In this document: positions 1 to 6,982 of the stretch, piece after piece
How the letters are laid out: every line of letters starts with the position of its first letter
Position numbering within the stretch: position 1 is the stretch's first letter
NCBI GenBank assembly: GCA_964245825.1
Contig: CAXTNT010000005.1
Location: forward strand, 128,765 to 192,764
Origin: CAJCIY01 sp964245825
Lineage (GTDB): Bacteria > Actinomycetota > Actinomycetes > Mycobacteriales > CAJCIY01
DNA length: 64,000 nt
Reading direction: 5' to 3'
Made by a program: the position numbers and the translations under genes
Notes under the pieces: model-generated
Databases searched by the model: none
Seen by the model: the letters and a program-made list of their open reading frames with translations, nothing else
What the model was told of the DNA's origin: nothing

Positions 1-121
1 CACGCCCGAGGTCTACACCGAACTGCTGCGCTCGTACGACGAAGGGGTCGCCGAGTTCCTGGGGCTGGAGCGGGTGAAGCCCAACACCCTCGGCAACGCC
101 CGGATGCTCCTGGAACTCTGA
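1..121 (+). CDS. 3' end of an unidentified protein (possibly amidohydrolase-like)
   Basis: The window opens inside an open frame (codons start at base 2) that runs 39 codons to a TGA at 119-121. The visible C-terminus ends in LGNARMLLEL. A terminal helix of the form GNARxLL is common at the end of amidohydrolase-2 type TIM-barrel enzymes, but this is too little sequence to assign a family. The TGA is also the first base triplet of an 18-bp tandem repeat. Confidence 0.55.
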   Translation, partial: TPEVYTELLRSYDEGVAEFLGLERVKPNTLGNARMLLEL

Positions 122-190
122 CGACGGCGAGTGTCCTGACGACGGCGGGTGTCCTGACGACGGCGGGTGCCCTGACGACGGCGGGGGCTC
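119..190. repeat. 18-bp tandem repeat, four copies
   Basis: Four consecutive 18-bp units begin at 119, 137, 155 and 173, with consensus TGACGACGGCGGGTGYCC. The first unit starts on the stop codon of the preceding gene and the array breaks off at 191. Units differ at one to a few positions. There are no spacers, so it is not a CRISPR array. The array accounts for about half of the 154-bp gap before the DUF222 gene. Confidence 0.85.
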
Positions 191-263
191 TGACGGCCCG
201 GGCACTCGGGATCGTCTGCAGCGCAGCGGTTCCGCCGGCCCGTGCATTGTCGTAGGTGCTCCC

Positions 264-269
264 TAGGGT
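264..269 (+). promoter_or_regulatory. -10 box TAGGGT, leaderless promoter for the first DUF222 gene
   Basis: TAGGGT fits the actinobacterial -10 consensus TANNNT and ends 6 nt before the ATG at 276. No Shine-Dalgarno is present, so transcription probably starts at or next to the ATG. Confidence 0.5.
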
Positions 270-275
270 GGGTTC

Positions 276-1703
276 ATGACCGGGTCGGTGATCGAGAGGG
301 GCGTCGACTTTGGTGCGGGTGGCCCCGGGCCGATGGCCGTGTTCGCGATCGCCGGTCTCCACCCGGCGGGGCTGGCGGAGCCGTCGCTGGTCGAGGTGGT
401 CGGGCTGATCGACGAGCAGATCGCGTGGCTCGCGTCGCTGCGGGCCGCGCACCTGGCGGAGCTGACGCGGCGGCACGCCGACGACGTGGCCGCCGACCTG
501 TCCGCGCTGGCCCCCGGCGAGTGGCGCGACGGCCGGGCGGAGCCGGACGACCCGCAGTGGGAACGTGAGGGGATCGGCCTGCGCTGCGGCATCACCGCCT
601 ACGAGGCCCGTACGCGACTGGAGACCGCGACTGCACTGGAGACCCGGCTGCCCGCGACCGGCCGGCTGCTCGCGGGCGGCGCACTGTCGTGGGCACATGC
701 CGTCGCCCTGGCGCAGGAGACGGCCGCACTCGATCCCGACGAGACGGGCCGGGTCGAGCGCCGGGTGCACGCCGACGCGCGGGCCGTCACCGCCGGTCAG
801 GTCCGACGGTGCGCACGCCGTCTGGTGCTCGCCCTGCGACCGCCACCGGAGACTGCCGACCCGGAGCGGTCGCTCGTCGCCTGGCGCGACGAGACCGGGG
901 TCGACCTGCAGGTCAGGCTGACCCACGAGGGCGGCGCCGCCGTGACGACCTGCCTCGACACCCTCGCCACCCGTACCGACGCCGGCGACGACCGCCCGAT
1001 CGCCACCCGCCGCGCCGACGCCCTCGTCGAGCTGTGCCGCGCACGTCTCGACGCCGGGTCACTCCCGCGAACGGCCGCTGGCATCCGTCCGCACCTGACC
1101 CTGCAGGTGCCCCTGGCCTCCCTCGCCGGCGTGGACGACCAGCCCGCGACAGCCGGAGCCGTCGACCTGACCGCCGAGGCCGCCCGCCGGCTCGCCTGCG
1201 ACGCAGGCATCTCCGTGCTCCTGCACGACACGTGCGTCGTCGACCTGGGTCGCGAGCAGCGCCTCCCCTCACCGTCCCTGCGCCGCCGGCTCGAGGCCCG
1301 CGACGGTGGCTGCCGATTCCCGACCTGCGATCGCGACGCGGGTCGCTGCGACGCGCACCACGTCGTGCACTGGGCCCGGGGCGGTTGCACCGACGAAGCC
1401 AACCTGGTCCTGCTCTGCGCGCGCCACCACCACCTCGTCCACGAAGGCGGCTGGCGCCTGGCCTTCGACGGCGCCGTCGCCACCTGGACGACCCCGGCCG
1501 GCCGCACCTATACCGGCCCGTCACCCCTGGCCCGGCCCCCCGAACCCGAGCCGGGCTGGTACGGCTGGCTGCCGGAGCCGCCGCGTGCCTCGCCAGCCTG
1601 GGTCGGGGCCCCGGTCCGGGCCGGGGTCGGGGCCGGGGTCGGGGCCGGGCTCGGGGCCGCGGTGGGGGCCACCCTGCCGCCGGGTGACGACCCGCCCTTC
1701 TGA
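276..1703 (+). CDS. DUF222 / HNH endonuclease-domain protein (13E12 type), copy 1
   Basis: This 475-residue protein has an N-terminal DUF222 region (about residues 20-300) and a C-terminal HNH nuclease fold. The HNH core reads CRFPTCDRD, then DAHHVVHWARGG, then NLVLLCARHHHLVHEGGW, giving the two Cys pairs and the His residues expected for a zinc-bound beta-beta-alpha-metal site. The family is multi-copy in mycobacteria and other actinomycetes; its role is unknown and mobility has been suggested. The tail (about 440-475) is a Gly/Val-rich repeat coded by short GGGGTCGGGGCC-like units, and ends in the family-typical PPGDDPPF. A second copy lies at 49-50.5 kb and ends in DDSPPF. The ATG is supported by the -10 box just upstream. 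Confidence 0.9.
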   Translation: MTGSVIERGVDFGAGGPGPMAVFAIAGLHPAGLAEPSLVEVVGLIDEQIAWLASLRAAHLAELTRRHADDVAADLSALAPGEWRDGRAEPDDPQWEREGIGLRCGITAYEARTRLETATALETRLPATGRLLAGGALSWAHAVALAQETAALDPDETGRVERRVHADARAVTAGQVRRCARRLVLALRPPPETADPERSLVAWRDETGVDLQVRLTHEGGAAVTTCLDTLATRTDAGDDRPIATRRADALVELCRARLDAGSLPRTAAGIRPHLTLQVPLASLAGVDDQPATAGAVDLTAEAARRLACDAGISVLLHDTCVVDLGREQRLPSPSLRRRLEARDGGCRFPTCDRDAGRCDAHHVVHWARGGCTDEANLVLLCARHHHLVHEGGWRLAFDGAVATWTTPAGRTYTGPSPLARPPEPEPGWYGWLPEPPRASPAWVGAPVRAGVGAGVGAGLGAAVGATLPPGDDPPF

Positions 1704-1734
1704 GCTGCGCGTCGGCGGCCTTCGCAACCGGTGG

Positions 1735-2730
1735 TCAGTACGAGCGGTGGTGGGCCGGACCGGCGCCGAGATCGGCGCGGGGCAGGATCGCCAGTTCCGT
1801 CTCATCCACCCGCTGCACCGCGTACGTCGAACCGGGGTGGGTGCCGGCCGCGCCGTGCCGGCCGTCCGGCAGCAGGCAGAGCGTCTGAACCGGCGCCCGG
1901 AACTCGTCCGGCAGGGCGTCGAGCTCCGCCAGCGCCGCGCGGCAGGCGTCGGTCGGCGCGAGCCCGGCGCGCAGGCCGTCGAGCACCGTGCGCGCGGTCC
2001 CGGCCCGTACGGTCAGCTCGCCGCGCCCAGTGCACCCGACGGCGCCGACGCGGTCGTCGGCGTACGCCCCGGCCCCCACGATCGCCGAGTCGCCGACCCG
2101 CCCGGGGTACTTCCACGGGTAGCCGCTCGTCGACACTCCCACCGCCAGGCCGCCCGCGGCGTCGAGAGCCAGTACGTTCACCGTCCCGTACGGGCCGGGC
2201 GGCGGCGCCATTGCCGTGATCCGGACGAGCGCGTCCTGCCGGTAGCGCACGTCCCCGGGTCCGCGCAAGGCGGCCTCCGCCAGGCCCTGCTCGGATAGGC
2301 CGAGCGCCCACAGCCGCGACGCCTCGGCCGTCAGCGTCTCGCCACGCTGAAGGCCGCACTCGTCGGCGAACCGCTCGGCGCCCGCCCCGACGAGCAGCAC
2401 GTGCTGCGGCAGCCGATCGCGCACGGCCCGGGCGATGTCGCTCGGGTACGGGAACCCCGTCACCGCCGCGACCGCCCCCACCCGCCGCTCGGTCCCGTCC
2501 ATGAGCAGCGCGTCGAGCTCGACGACGCCGACCAGGTTGGGCAGGCCGCCGACCCCCACGTAGTGGTCTTGCGGGTTGGCCTCGACCACCCGCAGCGCGG
2601 CGTGCGCGGCATCGAGCGCGGTGCCGCCGCCGCGCAGCACGGCGAGCGCCGCCGGGAAACCCACCTCGCCGCGTTCGCTCGCGACCACGGTGGGCACCAC
2701 GGCGGGGAGTCTTCCAGGGAGGTCGGTCAT
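1735..2730 (-). CDS. N4-glycosylasparaginase / isoaspartyl peptidase (Ntn hydrolase)
   Basis: The 331-residue protein matches the aspartylglucosaminidase/isoaspartyl aminopeptidase family, which self-cleaves before a catalytic Thr. The likely nucleophile is Thr183 in PYGTVNVLALD, followed by the substrate-loop motif GRVGDSAIVGAGAYADD and then GCTGRGE, closely matching human AGA. The frame stays open upstream, but homology starts near MTDLPGRLP, so the ATG at 2730 is preferred. That ATG overlaps, on the opposite strand, the ATG of the divergent Rho_N-like gene. A TTGACC hexamer 25-30 bp upstream could be a -35. No signal peptide is seen, so it is probably cytoplasmic and acts in isoaspartyl peptide or glycoasparagine turnover. 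Confidence 0.88.
   Translation of the reverse strand: MTDLPGRLPAVVPTVVASERGEVGFPAALAVLRGGGTALDAAHAALRVVEANPQDHYVGVGGLPNLVGVVELDALLMDGTERRVGAVAAVTGFPYPSDIARAVRDRLPQHVLLVGAGAERFADECGLQRGETLTAEASRLWALGLSEQGLAEAALRGPGDVRYRQDALVRITAMAPPPGPYGTVNVLALDAAGGLAVGVSTSGYPWKYPGRVGDSAIVGAGAYADDRVGAVGCTGRGELTVRAGTARTVLDGLRAGLAPTDACRAALAELDALPDEFRAPVQTLCLLPDGRHGAAGTHPGSTYAVQRVDETELAILPRADLGAGPAHHRSY
2716..2722 (+). promoter_or_regulatory. Shine-Dalgarno AGGGAGG for the Rho_N-like gene
   Basis: AGGGAGG sits 6 nt before the ATG at 2729 and decides that start. It lies inside the first codons of the divergent hydrolase gene. Confidence 0.7.
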
Positions 2731-2998
2731 GCCCGCACGACGAGTCGGCAGCTCGGTCAAGGATCCCGAGGTGTACGAGGCCCTGCGCGAGGAGGGGGCC
2801 AGCAAGCAGAAGGCCGCGCGGATCGCCAACGCCTCCGCCGCCCGGGGGCGCACGAAAGTCGCGGCCAAGGGCGGCCACAGCCCGGCCTACGAGGACTGGA
2901 CGACGGCCGACCTCCGCGGACGGGCCCGGGAGATCGGCATCGAGGGCCGCTCCACGATGACCAAGGCCGAGCTGGTCGAGGCCCTGCGCAACAGCTGA
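2729..2998 (+). CDS. Small Rho_N/SAP-like domain protein
   Basis: This 89-residue basic protein has two parts. The N-terminus (VKDPEVYEALREEGASKQKA, then ARIANA) resembles a conserved actinobacterial DUF7218-like motif. The C-terminus (about 55-89, YEDWTTADLRGRAREIGI then MTKAELVEALRNS) is a Rho N-terminal/HeH-like helix-extended-helix that usually binds nucleic acid. The molecular role is unknown. The ATG is chosen for the strong SD and because the conserved N-terminus begins right after it. The gene overlaps the start of the divergent glycosylasparaginase by 2 bp. Confidence 0.85.
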   Translation: MPARRVGSSVKDPEVYEALREEGASKQKAARIANASAARGRTKVAAKGGHSPAYEDWTTADLRGRAREIGIEGRSTMTKAELVEALRNS

Positions 2999-3023
2999 GC
3001 CGCCGTACGCCCCCAACCGATGC

Positions 3024-4373
3024 TCAGTCGTCGGGCGGCTCGGGCGCCCGGGCGTGCCGGCCGAGCGCAGCCGCCCGCAGCTCGGCCCAGTGCGCCAGCT
3101 TCACCCGGCCGCGGGCGTATGGCTCCCCAGCCCGCTCCTCGGCAGCGTCGATGGCCAGCCACCCGTCCCAGTCGACGAGGGTCTCTGCGGGCAACCCCGG
3201 GACCTCGCCGTCGACGCCCCGGCCCTCCGGCAGGTCGGCCAACAGCGCCCGGACCGTCTCCGCGGCATCACTGCGGTTGGTGCCGATGACGCCGGTCGGC
3301 CCGCGCTTGATCCACCCCGCGACGTACTCGCCCGGCGAGACCGCGCCGTCGCGCAGCACCCGGCCGCCCTCGTTCGGGATCACCCCCCGGTCCGGGTCCA
3401 GCGGAACGCCGGGTAACGCGGCGCCGCGGTAGCCCACCGACCGCAGCACCAGCTGCGCCGGCAGCACCGCCGTCGGACGCACCACCCGCAGCCGGCCGTC
3501 CGGATCGAGCGCGGTCTGATCGCACCGCACGCCGGTGACCCGCAGTGGTCCGCACACCTCGACCGGCGCCCGCCAGAAGTGCAGGTGCAGCCGGCGCTCG
3601 GCCCCGGACGGCGGCCGGTGCGCGTACTCCCGCAGCACCGCCACGTTGCGGGCGGCCTCCCGCTCGGTCTCGGCCAGCGCCGCACTCACCGGGTCGAGCT
3701 CGAGATCGGCAGCCTCGACGAGCACGTCCACCCCGGAGACCTCGCCGAGTTCGCGCAGCTCCTTGGTGGTGAACTTCACCTGCGCCGGGCCGCGCCGGGC
3801 GAGCAGGTGCACGTCGCGCACGTCACTCGCGGCCAGCACGTCGAGCACGTGCGTCGGAAGGTCGGTGCGGGCCAGGTCCTCGGTGGACCGGACCAGCAGC
3901 CGCGCCACGTCGAGCGCGACGTTGCCGGCCCCGACGACGACGGCGCTCTCGGCCCGCAGCAGCGCAGCGTCCAGGGCGGCGTCGGGATGCCCGGAGTACC
4001 AGGCGACGAACTCCACCGCGGACAGGCTGCCCGGCAGGTCCTCGCCGGGCACCTCGAGCCGCCGGTCGCGCGCCGCGCCGAAGGCGTACACGACCGCGTC
4101 GTAGTGCGCGCGCAGCTGCTCGACCGTGGGGGCGACACCCACCTCCACGTCACCGAGGAAACGGATCGCCGGGTCCTCGAAGGTGCGGTGCAGTGCCTTG
4201 GTGATCGACTTGATCTTCGGGTGGTCCGGCGCCACCCCGTAGCGCACCAGACCGAAGGGCGCCGGCAGCCGGTCGAAGACGTCGACCCGCACCTCGCCCG
4301 GCCTGGCCTTGAGCAGCGACTCGGCCGCGTAGATCCCGGACGGACCGGACCCGACCACCGCCACGCGTAGCAC
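3024..4373 (-). CDS. fprA: Ferredoxin-NADP+ reductase, FprA type
   Basis: The 449-residue flavoprotein resembles mycobacterial FprA and mitochondrial adrenodoxin reductase. It carries the FAD dinucleotide motif VVGSGPSGIYAAESL near residue 6, the signature FGLVRYGVAPDHPKIK, an NADPH-binding VVVGAGNVALDVAR around residue 150, and a C-terminal GWIKRGPTGVIGTNRSDA. It transfers electrons between NADPH and ferredoxin, for example for P450s. The frame is open upstream, but the homology begins at the GTG at 4373, which has a -10 box TAGGCT 7 nt upstream, so the transcript is probably leaderless. It converges on the Rho_N-like gene with a 25-bp gap. Confidence 0.92.
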   Translation of the reverse strand: MLRVAVVGSGPSGIYAAESLLKARPGEVRVDVFDRLPAPFGLVRYGVAPDHPKIKSITKALHRTFEDPAIRFLGDVEVGVAPTVEQLRAHYDAVVYAFGAARDRRLEVPGEDLPGSLSAVEFVAWYSGHPDAALDAALLRAESAVVVGAGNVALDVARLLVRSTEDLARTDLPTHVLDVLAASDVRDVHLLARRGPAQVKFTTKELRELGEVSGVDVLVEAADLELDPVSAALAETEREAARNVAVLREYAHRPPSGAERRLHLHFWRAPVEVCGPLRVTGVRCDQTALDPDGRLRVVRPTAVLPAQLVLRSVGYRGAALPGVPLDPDRGVIPNEGGRVLRDGAVSPGEYVAGWIKRGPTGVIGTNRSDAAETVRALLADLPEGRGVDGEVPGLPAETLVDWDGWLAIDAAEERAGEPYARGRVKLAHWAELRAAALGRHARAPEPPDD

Positions 4374-4380
4374 GTGCCCG

Positions 4381-4386
4381 AGCCTA
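4381..4386 (-). promoter_or_regulatory. -10 box TAGGCT upstream of fprA
   Basis: On the minus strand TAGGCT ends 7 nt before the GTG at 4373. There is no SD, consistent with a leaderless transcript. Confidence 0.45.
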
Positions 4387-4425
4387 CCGAGGGCAGGCCG
4401 CGCACGTGGCCCGCCAGATCGGGCG

Positions 4426-4950
4426 TTACGCCCGCTTCGTGGCTGCGAACCGGTCCACGTGTCTGTCCTCGTCGTCACCGTCGACGTCGAGCGGAAATGT
4501 CACGAGAGTCCCGTAGGTGATCACGATGAAGAGAAGCAACGCGATCGCGTGGACCACGCTGCAGTACTCGCAGATGTTGTGGATTTTCACGAGCTCCGCA
4601 TAAACCAGCCACAGCACGAAGCCGAGTCCGGCGATCGCGCCGAACTGCCGGAGCACGCGCACCCGCGGGTCGGCACTTCGCCAGGCGACGGGAAGTAGAA
4701 ACGGGATCGCGCCGAGGAAGTAGAGCAAGCCGAGGAGGGCCACCGGAACGCCGAGGATGTGGGACTCGGCGCTGGTGGTGACCTTCGTACAGTTGACGAA
4801 GTGGCCCGCCTTGCAGCCGGCCAGATGGTTGCTCCCGCTGAAGTGCTCCGCCGTGAGGTACGACGCGACGGCGACACCCAGGACGGCCAGGAGGAGGGTC
4901 GCGGGGGACAACCAGCGCGGCGGACGCACAACGCGGACCGGCTGCGTCAT
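4426..4950 (-). CDS. Vitamin K epoxide reductase (VKOR) family membrane protein
   Basis: The 174-residue protein has four or five membrane helices and the VKOR cysteines: a loop pair C46 and C54 (AGCKAGHFVNC) and the active-site C127EYC130. Bacterial VKORs reoxidise a DsbA-like thiol oxidase and pass electrons to quinone. Its start overlaps the stop of the upstream thioredoxin-like gene by 4 bp (ATGA), so the two are translated together and probably form a secreted-protein disulfide-forming pair. The C-terminus is charged and cytoplasmic. Confidence 0.92.
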   Translation of the reverse strand: MTQPVRVVRPPRWLSPATLLLAVLGVAVASYLTAEHFSGSNHLAGCKAGHFVNCTKVTTSAESHILGVPVALLGLLYFLGAIPFLLPVAWRSADPRVRVLRQFGAIAGLGFVLWLVYAELVKIHNICEYCSVVHAIALLLFIVITYGTLVTFPLDVDGDDEDRHVDRFAATKRA

Positions 4951-5852
4951 CCTGACCCGCTGCTCCCCGTGCTAGCCGCGTGGACGTCGAGGTACGGCGC
5001 TGCCGCAACGACCTCGGAACTCTTACAGACCGAGCCGGGCTGCCCGTTCGTCACGCGACAGATCCCCGCCGTGAGGATGTTCGCGCTGGCGAGAATCGTC
5101 GCGCCGACCGTGCTGTTCGGATCCTTCAACGACGCGGCGATCTGCACTGCCGTCATGCCCTTGAGGATGGTCGGGCTGAACTGCACCGAGGCCTGATAGG
5201 CGTTGTTGATCGACACGAACGGGAAGGACGCGTTGGCGTACTTGGTGAACGCCGCCTCGGCCGCCGACGGCGGCGTGTCGAGCGGCTTCTGCGCCCGGTC
5301 CTCGGCCTCGGTCGCACTGAGCGCCAGGTAGGAACTCGTGAACTTCGTCGTCACGAAGCTGAGGGTCGCCGTGTTCGGATCCACATCCGTTCCCGACGAC
5401 TGGGTGATCTGCAGTCCACTCAACGTGCCGAACCGGCTGAGGGCCGCGGCGATCGCCCAGCGCTCAGCAGCGCAGTACGGGCAGAACTCCCCGCCGATGT
5501 AGATCAGCGTGGGGTGGCCGTCGGTCACGACGGGCGTGCCACCAGACAGTGTGGCAATGCCGGTGACCGTCTTGTTCACACCCTGGACACCGGCGCTCGC
5601 GAAGGCAGCGGCCGGAATCGCGGTGATGTCCGCGCTGACCGAGGCGGGAGCCGCCCCCGTGACGTTCTTGCCGCCCTTCTTGGTGGCAGAGTTGTTCAGG
5701 ACCACGAACACGACGACGAGGACGACCACCAGACCGACGACGCTCCACAGCCCGATGAAGCCGAATTTGCGGCGGCGCTCTGCCTTCCGGATCTGCTCCC
5801 GGCGGGCCTGGGCGCGTGCGCGGGCCTCGGCGTTCCGTGTCTTCTGCGGCAC
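4947..5852 (-). CDS. Membrane-anchored thioredoxin-like protein (DUF929)
   Basis: The 301-residue protein has a basic N-terminus, one membrane helix (about 31-52), a linker, and a DUF929 thioredoxin-like domain with the redox motif C124PYC127 in IGGEFCPYCAAERW. The extracytoplasmic domain likely acts as a DsbA-like oxidase recycled by the VKOR encoded next. Two further cysteines near the C-terminus (ICRVTNGQPGSVC) may form a structural disulfide. The GTG start has a -10 box TAGGGT 6 nt upstream and no SD. Confidence 0.88.
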   Translation of the reverse strand: MPQKTRNAEARARAQARREQIRKAERRRKFGFIGLWSVVGLVVVLVVVFVVLNNSATKKGGKNVTGAAPASVSADITAIPAAAFASAGVQGVNKTVTGIATLSGGTPVVTDGHPTLIYIGGEFCPYCAAERWAIAAALSRFGTLSGLQITQSSGTDVDPNTATLSFVTTKFTSSYLALSATEAEDRAQKPLDTPPSAAEAAFTKYANASFPFVSINNAYQASVQFSPTILKGMTAVQIAASLKDPNSTVGATILASANILTAGICRVTNGQPGSVCKSSEVVAAAPYLDVHAASTGSSGSG

Positions 5853-5858
5853 CCGCCC

Positions 5859-5864
5859 ACCCTA
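5859..5864 (-). promoter_or_regulatory. -10 box TAGGGT of the DUF929-VKOR operon
   Basis: TAGGGT on the minus strand ends 6 nt before the GTG at 5852, consistent with a leaderless transcript. A 14-bp palindrome lies just upstream, where a regulator could block or remodel the promoter. Confidence 0.5.
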
Positions 5865-5870
5865 ACCGGG

Positions 5871-5884
5871 GATCCGCGCGGATC
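5871..5884. promoter_or_regulatory. Palindrome GATCCGCGCGGATC, candidate operator
   Basis: A perfect 14-bp palindrome placed 6 bp upstream of the -10 box of the DUF929-VKOR operon, in the -10/-35 spacer. The binding protein is unknown. Confidence 0.45.
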
Positions 5885-5897
5885 AGCGTCCGGTTCA

Positions 5898-5920
5898 GCA
5901 ACTACTCAGTTGCGTACGCA
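5898..5920. promoter_or_regulatory. Hairpin GCAACT-N4-AGTTGC joined to palindrome TGCGTACGCA
   Basis: The first inverted repeat (5898-5913) has 6-bp arms and a 4-nt loop. The second (5911-5920) is a perfect 10-bp palindrome sharing three bases with it. Both lie in the 146-bp divergent region between the DUF929 gene and the gene at 5999. They could be operators; no T-run supports a terminator. Confidence 0.35.
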
Positions 5921-5998
5921 CCGCGCTGACCGCAGACCGGCCGCAGCCGCGTCCCCGCCGCAGCACATCAGGGCCTGCGCCGCGCGCACACTGGCCCG

Positions 5999-6979
5999 GT
6001 GACGACCGACCTCGGGGTCTACGGGGACCCGCGGCTGCCAGCGGAGCGGGTGCCCCCGCCGCCCACCGCTCGGCCGCGGCGCAGTGCTGGCCCCCGGCTC
6101 GGCGTCGTGGTCGCCGCTGTGCTCATCGCGGAGGGCCTCGCGCTCGCCGGCCGGATCACGCTCGAGCACACCGCGGCCGCCGACCCGGCGACCACGGCGA
6201 GGCAGCTGTTCACCGCCCTCGCCCGGGACGACGCCGACACCGCGCGCGGGCTGGTGGTGGGCATGGGACCCGGCACGACGCTGCTCGACCTGACCGCGCT
6301 GCACAGTGAGGGCGCGGTGCAGTTCGCGCGTGTGAGCGCGGTCAGTAGCCACGGGGACGCCGCCGCGGTGACCGTCACGTACGTCATCGGCGGCCTGACG
6401 TCCACCACGGTGCTGCGGGAACGGCGCCAGCGGACCGGTCCGCTGCACGCCCCGCGCTGGCGGGTGGTCGGCGGGCTGCCGGTCCTGCACGTCACCGCAC
6501 CCGCGTACGAACCCACCGTCACCGTCGCGGGGCACCCCGTACCCCTGCGCGACGGCGCCGCGGACGTGACCGTGTTCCCCGGCATCGTCGCGGTCGCCCT
6601 GCCCGCGCACCTGCCGGCCGGCGACGCCGCGCAGACGGTCGCCGCGACCGGCGACCGGGTGCCGGTCGCACTCACGGTGCTGCCAGACTCCACCGTGTTC
6701 CAGCAGCTGGAGAACGCAGTCAGCGCACAACTGCTGCCCGGGCTGTTGGCCGACGGGGCGCAGGCGGGCTCGTCGCCCGACCTGTCGATCTCCGTCGACG
6801 AGGTGCTGCTCGAGGCCGACGGAACCACGCTGACCTTCACCGGCGAGATCGTCGAGGGTGGGCCCGCGGGGCCGTCCGCCGCCACCACCACCACGTCGAC
6901 GAGGACGTTCGGCGGCACCGCGCACTACACGTCCGGCCGGGTCACCGAACTCGCGCTGACGCTGACACCCAGTTCCTGA
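5999..6979 (+). CDS. Membrane-anchored protein of unknown function
   Basis: The 326-residue protein starts with a short Pro-rich cytoplasmic tail, one membrane helix (about 33-52, LGVVVAAVLIAEGLALAG) and an extracytoplasmic region rich in Thr, Ala and Val. The first extracytoplasmic segment (ADPATTARQLFTALARDDAD) looks like a small NTF2/lipoprotein-type helical start, but I recognise no family. Ala/Thr-rich composition and absence of cysteines suit an exported wall-associated protein. The start is the GTG at 5999; no strong SD is visible. It converges with the hydrolase operon (stop 3 bp away). Confidence 0.75.
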   Translation: MTTDLGVYGDPRLPAERVPPPPTARPRRSAGPRLGVVVAAVLIAEGLALAGRITLEHTAAADPATTARQLFTALARDDADTARGLVVGMGPGTTLLDLTALHSEGAVQFARVSAVSSHGDAAAVTVTYVIGGLTSTTVLRERRQRTGPLHAPRWRVVGGLPVLHVTAPAYEPTVTVAGHPVPLRDGAADVTVFPGIVAVALPAHLPAGDAAQTVAATGDRVPVALTVLPDSTVFQQLENAVSAQLLPGLLADGAQAGSSPDLSISVDEVLLEADGTTLTFTGEIVEGGPAGPSAATTTTSTRTFGGTAHYTSGRVTELALTLTPSS

Positions 6980-6982
6980 GGC

